In this document: positions 20,501-24,956 of the stretch, in pieces
Layout: every line of letters begins with the position of its first letter
Position numbering within the stretch: the stretch's first letter is position 1
DNA from: Euplotes aediculatus
Taxonomy: Eukaryota > Ciliophora > Spirotrichea > Euplotida > Euplotidae
DNA: 24,956 bases
Assembly: GCA_030463445.1 (NCBI GenBank)
Contig: JAQGFW010014684.1
Location: forward strand, 1 to 24,956
Direction of reading: 5' to 3'
The notes under the pieces: generated by a model
The model's database searches: none
What the model was told of the DNA's origin: nothing
Seen by the model: the letters and a program-made list of their open reading frames with translations, nothing else
Position numbers and translations under genes: made by a program

Positions 20501-21779
20501 ATTAAGACAGATTTTTATTCTAAAATTTTACACTAAGTTACAATTAACAGTCTTATTATCAATATAATTGAAGCTTCTATAATCGACATATTTGAATAAT
20601 TATTCGACAAGCTAAAAATGAAAAGGAAAAGTAGTTCTAAATACTTTATTTTCAGAAATATTTAATCTAATTTCCAATATTTGTTCTCATATATAATTAA
20701 TAAGATTTAAAACAACCAGAAAATTAATTAAATTTTGAAGTTTGCTTTAGTTATATTTGCAAATGTTTTCAGATAATAAGAAATTGAATATAAAGATATA
20801 TTTTATAATTTTAAATAATTGATAAATACATAAAACTTCTTAAGAAATAAGGAAAACTAAAATATTAATTTTTTTATTCTCACAAATCAGTTGTTCTTTA
20901 AAATCTCAAAGAGAAATCTGTAAATTAAATAAATTGAACGAATATTTACTTTAAAAGAATTGAAAAAATTAAAATTAAAATAATATTTTGAAACAATTAA
21001 ATCAAATACAATCTTCAAGTTGTTTAACATAATATATTTTTTAATAAAAAATTGAATTTATCAATTTTATCTTTAAAGAAAATTTTGTAAAAATTAAAGC
21101 TTATTTTATTAAACTCATCGTTTAATTAAGATTTGCTTAGTTTTTGTAAGAATTTAGCTATAGAAAGTTTATCACAAAGCTATAAATCTTTTTATTTATT
21201 TTCACTATTGATTTGTTATATTTAAATTTATTTTAAAAGTTGGCATTAAAAAATAATTTGTATTAAGTTAAGTAATTTTAAATTTATTTTATTATACTCG
21301 GTATAATACTCTCCTAAACTAGATATTAAGTTGATATTAAAAATTCATCTTCTAAAAATTAATAGAACTTTTGTCCATCAGAGCAAGCTTTCTTATTTTC
21401 GGTGTGTCAAACAATTAAATAAAATAAAATTATATGTTTACCACATATTCTCTTAATTTCTCTGCACATCTTAACATAAACAAATAGAGATTGAAAAGAT
21501 AATAAATTTTTGAAGTTTAATTCTGATTAAGTGAAACTTCTTTTAAATTAATATTAAATTATTTATAATCAAAAACATTTAAGATCTGATATTTAAAAAA
21601 AAAATTTGATAATTTTAAAATTTTGGTATTTTAAAGTAACATTTACTTCCCAAACTGATCAAAAAATAATAAAATTGATTTTATAGTATAAAATACAATA
21701 TTTAAATAGTAATTAACAGTCTTACAATCTAAACAAAAAGAAATAGATTCGTTTGAATATCGTTTGAAATATTACTTAC
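17511..21779 (-). other. Very long intron or intron-like gap, 4269 nt
   Basis: Donor GAT|GTAAGT and acceptor TATAG are in phase 0. The span may hide further exons: the suppressor-like N-terminal trefoil of IP3 receptors was not found. It contains the GC-rich foldback at 20368-20462, described separately. A possible 3-nt exon ATT lies at 21726-21728 between TTTGTTTAG and GTAAGA. The plus-strand open frame at 18473-18718 is AT-rich and looks like chance. Confidence 0.5.
20368..20462. repeat. GC-rich foldback with imperfect 22-bp inverted arms
   Basis: Left arm TTGTTCTATATGTATCCCAA (20368 on) pairs with the reverse complement of TGCTGGGGTACATATTAGAA (20440 on), with about three mismatches and one bulge. 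The loop of about 50 nt is GC-rich (CCCCCTCTCAGCGGTATGGG) and includes GGTTCCAAAT, similar to a pol III box B. The spacing is too short for a normal tRNA. Minus-strand frames across it are also open (for example NNLEPITCTHTAERGCWDTY), so an exon cannot be excluded. It stands out sharply from the AT-rich surroundings. Confidence 0.5.
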
Positions 21780-22079
21780 ATCTCCATAGCATTTATAAGT
21801 CATGCTAACCTGATCATAGTAATTTAAATCATTCATCTGTAATAGCTGATGTTCTTCCTCTTCCATCTTTTGTTCAGCTTCTTCGTGATCTTCCATAGCT
21901 TCTTCATATCTATCTTTAGCTTCTAATTCTTCTATGATGTCTTCATAGTCGATGACAGGAACGTATTGAGAAGGAGGCTCAGATAAATCTTGTTCCAAAT
22001 CATGATAAGTTATTTCCTCTATTGAATCGCTGCTGTGATCTGTGTCTCTCTGGATGCTAGTATTTGATGAATGACTTTC
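21780..22079 (-). CDS. Acidic N-terminal exon, probably of the channel gene
   Basis: Exactly 100 codons between acceptor CTGTTTAG (GAA AGT CAT follows) and donor GAT|GTAAGT, phase 0 on both sides. It starts Ser/Asp-rich (ESHSSNTSIQRDTDHSSDSI) and becomes strongly acidic (EDIIEELEAKDRYEEAMEDH, EQKMEEEEHQLLQMNDLNYY), probably disordered or coiled-coil. No known domain. It is assigned to the channel gene because it is on the same strand, needs a downstream exon, has no stop codon, and the phase fits the exon at 17510. It could instead belong to a separate upstream gene. Confidence 0.8.
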
Positions 22080-22109
22080 CTAAACAGAGGTAGTTAAATA
22101 ATTGCTTAC
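22080..22109 (-). other. 30-nt intron (GTAAGC...TTTAG)
   Basis: Between GAA and GAA in phase 0; it ends CTCTGTTTAG. It contains TAA in the reading frame and joins two Ser/Asp-rich exons. Tiny, as usual for ciliates. Confidence 0.82.
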
Positions 22110-22173
22110 TTCAGATCTATTATTATTTGTTTTTATACTTAGGTCGTTCAGTGTTCTGCTTTGACTTGAGAGT
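22110..22173 (-). CDS. Small Ser/Asn-rich exon
   Basis: A 64-nt exon with acceptor TTTACATAG, then A CTC TCA AGT CAA (phase 2), ending AGA TCT GAA before GTAAGC (phase 0). It encodes TLSSQSRTLNDLSIKTNNNRSE, polar and probably disordered. Phase 2 matches the exon ending at 23515 and phase 0 matches the exon starting at 22079. Confidence 0.78.
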
Positions 22174-23514
22174 CTATGTAAATATTGATTAATTTTTTAA
22201 GAAGCATTAAGTTATACAATTCTTTGCGAAAAACAAAAAGTAGGAAGCAAAAATAGCATTTGCTTAGCTAAATTAGTCTATGATTGTTGTTATTATTTTA
22301 GACAGTCTAATTTTTGCAGCGATTGCACAAGAAAATGTAAATAAAGAGAGAAAATCTTTAAAAGAGTTTAAAAATTGAATTGAACTTGATTTAAACGATG
22401 ATCTATGAAATTAGCTTGTCCTCATTGACAATGTCTCACCCTTTAACTCTCTTTTTGCTAGAGAAATATATAAATAAAAAATAAAAGATTTAATCTCTTT
22501 TTTATGTTAGTATATTCCTATATCGAGCTTCTGTAAAGAAATGCATTTATTGCCTTAGAAGATCATTTTTCAAAAATTCATATGGTAATTATTAATTTTG
22601 ATTTTCCAATTTCAATAAGTCTGGTAGAAAAATTGATAAATTGCATATCAAATGATAGTTACAAAGATCGAAGTATATTGTTTGATGAATTACTCATTTT
22701 AGTTTATCATATTAGTAATTTTTTTTAAAATTATTTTGATAAAATTTTAATAATAATGTTTGAGTTCAATTTTATTTCTTAGTTTATTAGAATCAAAATA
22801 AAAACTGTAACAATTACTAGATGCCGACTATGTTTTTCTAACTATGTTACACATCACTAATTCTCATCAAAAATCAAAAATGCTAACACTACTGTGTGCT
22901 TCATGATCAAATAAAAATTTCTCAGATGTTCAAAATATAAATGCTTATAACTTGATGATCCTATATTGTCAACCTCAACATAATCTCTTTCTATTTTAAT
23001 CTAGACAAATACTCTTTAAATTCAAATACATCTGAATTACTAGGGAACTTAGAAACAGAATGTTCCGTTCTGAAATCTTTATACGTGCACTCATAACTAC
23101 GTAAGACACTCATAACTACGTAAGACACTCATAACACTCTTTTTCACGTGCTAATTTAACTGCCATTCTTCTATGATTCCAGTTTAATTGGCATTGTAAA
23201 CTCTCAATCACATAGAAAGAAACTAAATTTTTATTTTATGGAAAATATTTACTTCCAAAATATTTTCTTGAATCCATTAATATATTAGATTATATATGAT
23301 GTGTCAATTCCTTCAGAGTTCGAGCATTGGAATAATTATTTTAAGAATTCAGTTTATTTATATTATATGACATTTACATTCACTTTTCATTTATACTAAT
23401 TGATTATAGATTTACGAGGGATTAAGCTTACAATCAAAAAATTTCAGATAAACTCGTCGGTTTAATTGAGAATAAAGGTACTCCCAAGTTAGAATTTAAT
23501 AATACTGTGCTTAC
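22174..23514 (-). other. Long intron, 1341 nt, with a short tandem repeat
   Basis: Donor CACCAC|GTAAGC and acceptor TTTACATAG, phase 2. AT-rich. The only feature seen is the 19-bp tandem repeat at 23088-23135. Confidence 0.65.
23088..23135. repeat. 19-bp tandem repeat, about 2.5 copies
   Basis: CACTCATAACTACGTAAGA occurs at 23088-23106 and 23107-23125, followed by a 10-base partial copy (CACTCATAAC) and a further ACTC. The copies are identical. TACGTA inside the unit is palindromic. Confidence 0.92.
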
Positions 23515-23659
23515 GTGGTGGTTTTCTTTTTTTCCTCTTCAAAATCAGATTGATCCGAGTCAAAAGAATGACCTCTGCTGTATTCATTTTGTTTTGATTC
23601 TGAAATTTTACTGTAGAGACTATCGTCTTGACTCGTTTGATTGCTTTCAGGTGATTTGA
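23515..23659 (-). CDS. Ser/Asp/Gln-rich exon, probably N-terminal part of the channel gene
   Basis: Acceptor CACTGCATAG, then TC AAA TCA CCT (phase 1), ending ACC ACC AC before GTAAGC (phase 2). About 48 residues: KSPESNQTSQDDSLYSKISE, NEYSRGHSFDSDQSDFEEEK and KKTTT. Polar, acidic and probably disordered, with many possible phosphorylation sites. Its phase fits the next exon exactly. No domain is recognised, so membership in the channel gene is inferred from strand, phase and the absence of a start or stop. Confidence 0.75.
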
Positions 23660-24956
23660 CTATGCAGTGTTAGATATTAGCATTTTAAAGGGATAAAACA
23701 TAAAGCTATTGGTCTCAGTTTTAAATGTCAGATTTATTTATAAGTTTGAGCAAAGCACATTGACGAGTTTTACTATTATGCATAAATGCACTTAAAGTCG
23801 CTCGTTACTATATATGCAGATTGTAATTGAAGAAACTGTTTAAGAAAAAATTATTATTATCAAACTATAACTTATTAAACTTCAAAGTTAACAAAATAAA
23901 CTAAATGTGAAAAACTCAATACACTAATTTAGTTTAAAAATTTTGAAGAAAAAAGCAATTCATAATAACAAATGATGAATGTAAAAATATAGTAAAAAAC
24001 AGCATGGTGAGTAATAGATTTTTTAAATGATCTAATTTGATGTTTAAACAATACTTGATATTTTATTATTAATATATTACTTGATTTTTATTTAAAATAT
24101 ATGTAAATTAAAACTAAACTATTATTGAGATGCTGAGATTTTTTATTTAGAAGTGCTTTATGATTTCAGTTTAAAGTATAAATTTTAACTTTTTAAATTT
24201 CGTGCCTTGATATTTCCTTGAGAGAAATATATTTATACACTTGCATGAAAAGAATTTTCATGAATAGTTCATTATTATTTTAATAAGTGTTTTCTCAATA
24301 AAGACACTTAATGTATATTTGAAGTACAAACTCAAATACCATTCAAATATGAGTTAATAAATTAAATTTTTTTTATACTCAATAATGCAAGTAAATTCCT
24401 AGCATCATAAATTGAAGTATTTAATTGCACAAATAAAAATTGAGTACAGTAAATTACAATAACAACTTAAAAGTCTTTGTATATTCATCTTTACATAGTG
24501 CCCATGAAAATAAAAATGATTTAATTTGTCCAAATTTAAAAACTCTTGACTAAACCTCATCATAAATCAAGACTGTGTTAAATCAATTCTCAATAAACTA
24601 TATTGTAAGTAAATAACTCAATGTTCAGTGTTTCAGTTTAGTTAAATAGAAATTCTAATTAGATTTCCGTATTTTTGAATTAAGTATGAGCAAATTCTGA
24701 TTTATCAAAAGTAGGCTAAGTACTTGTTCTACAAAGCGAATTTGATCAACTCGGCCGCTTTTAGGGAAGGAACTAAGTAGAAGGGTTTACTGTAACTGAA
24801 GTTTGCATGAAGTGAATCAATGCTCCATTCATTAATAAGATAAATTAAATTTAACTTGAAAAATTAAGTAACTTAAAATGGAGAGTTGATATTAAAAATC
24901 TTAATAAAATTAGTTAATCGATTTTTTAATCTGTTAGATCCAATTAATGAACTCTA
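23660..24956 (-). other. Upstream region, no secure gene
   Basis: A phase-1 donor is required upstream of 23659. One candidate is ACA|GTAAAC at 24790, preceded by an open frame (NEWSIDSLHANFSY) in the right phase, but no clear acceptor or start codon was found. A GC-richer patch at 24740-24800 surrounds it. The remainder is AT-rich. The true 5' end probably lies outside the window. Confidence 0.4.

Noticed and set aside
1-24956. Telomere repeats, CRISPR arrays, rRNA genes, a transposase gene
   Set aside because: None was seen on either strand by inspection.

Overview
The window looks like germline (micronuclear) or otherwise unfragmented nuclear DNA of a Euplotes-like spirotrich ciliate. The DNA is very AT-rich. 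The coding stretches on the minus strand carry about 27 in-frame TGA codons, and one of these falls on the Cys conserved in front of the pore of IP3/ryanodine receptors, while Trp is written TGG. One reading-frame change happens exactly at AAA-TAA, the +1 ribosomal frameshift site known from Euplotes. No G4T4/C4A4 telomere repeat is present, so this is not a gene-sized macronuclear chromosome end.

Nearly everything I can support is one gene on the minus strand, read from right to left over about 23.7 kb or more. It encodes a Ca2+-release channel of the IP3-receptor/ryanodine-receptor superfamily. I could place 16 exons by combining open frames (TGA = Cys), GT-AG ends, exact agreement of intron phase, and resemblance to remembered animal IP3 receptor sequence. 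In protein order: an acidic, Ser-rich N-terminal part (23659-21780); a MIR/beta-trefoil region (17510-12362); a first RIH-type helical region (11391-9441); an incompletely resolved middle (9440-7399); then armadillo-like helical repeats, the RIH-associated domain and the six-helix channel with pore in the last exons (7398-1). The visible exons encode roughly 2430 residues. The extreme N- and C-termini lie outside the window.

The layout is lopsided. The C-terminal 4.4 kb is a single uninterrupted exon. The N-terminal half is cut into small exons (55-608 nt) separated by introns or intron-like gaps of 30 to 4269 nt. Two introns are of the tiny 30-31 nt kind; most others are 0.3-4.3 kb, very long for a ciliate. 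Either these are true long introns or they hold germline-limited DNA within introns. The gaps are mostly featureless AT-rich DNA, apart from a GC-rich foldback (20368-20462), a 19-bp tandem repeat (23088-23135) and an unexplained island with open frames on both strands (about 11915-12200).

The most interesting points are the AAA-TAA frameshift, a divergent selectivity filter without the usual acidic residue, and the long-intron architecture. All homology statements rest on pattern recognition; no search was run.
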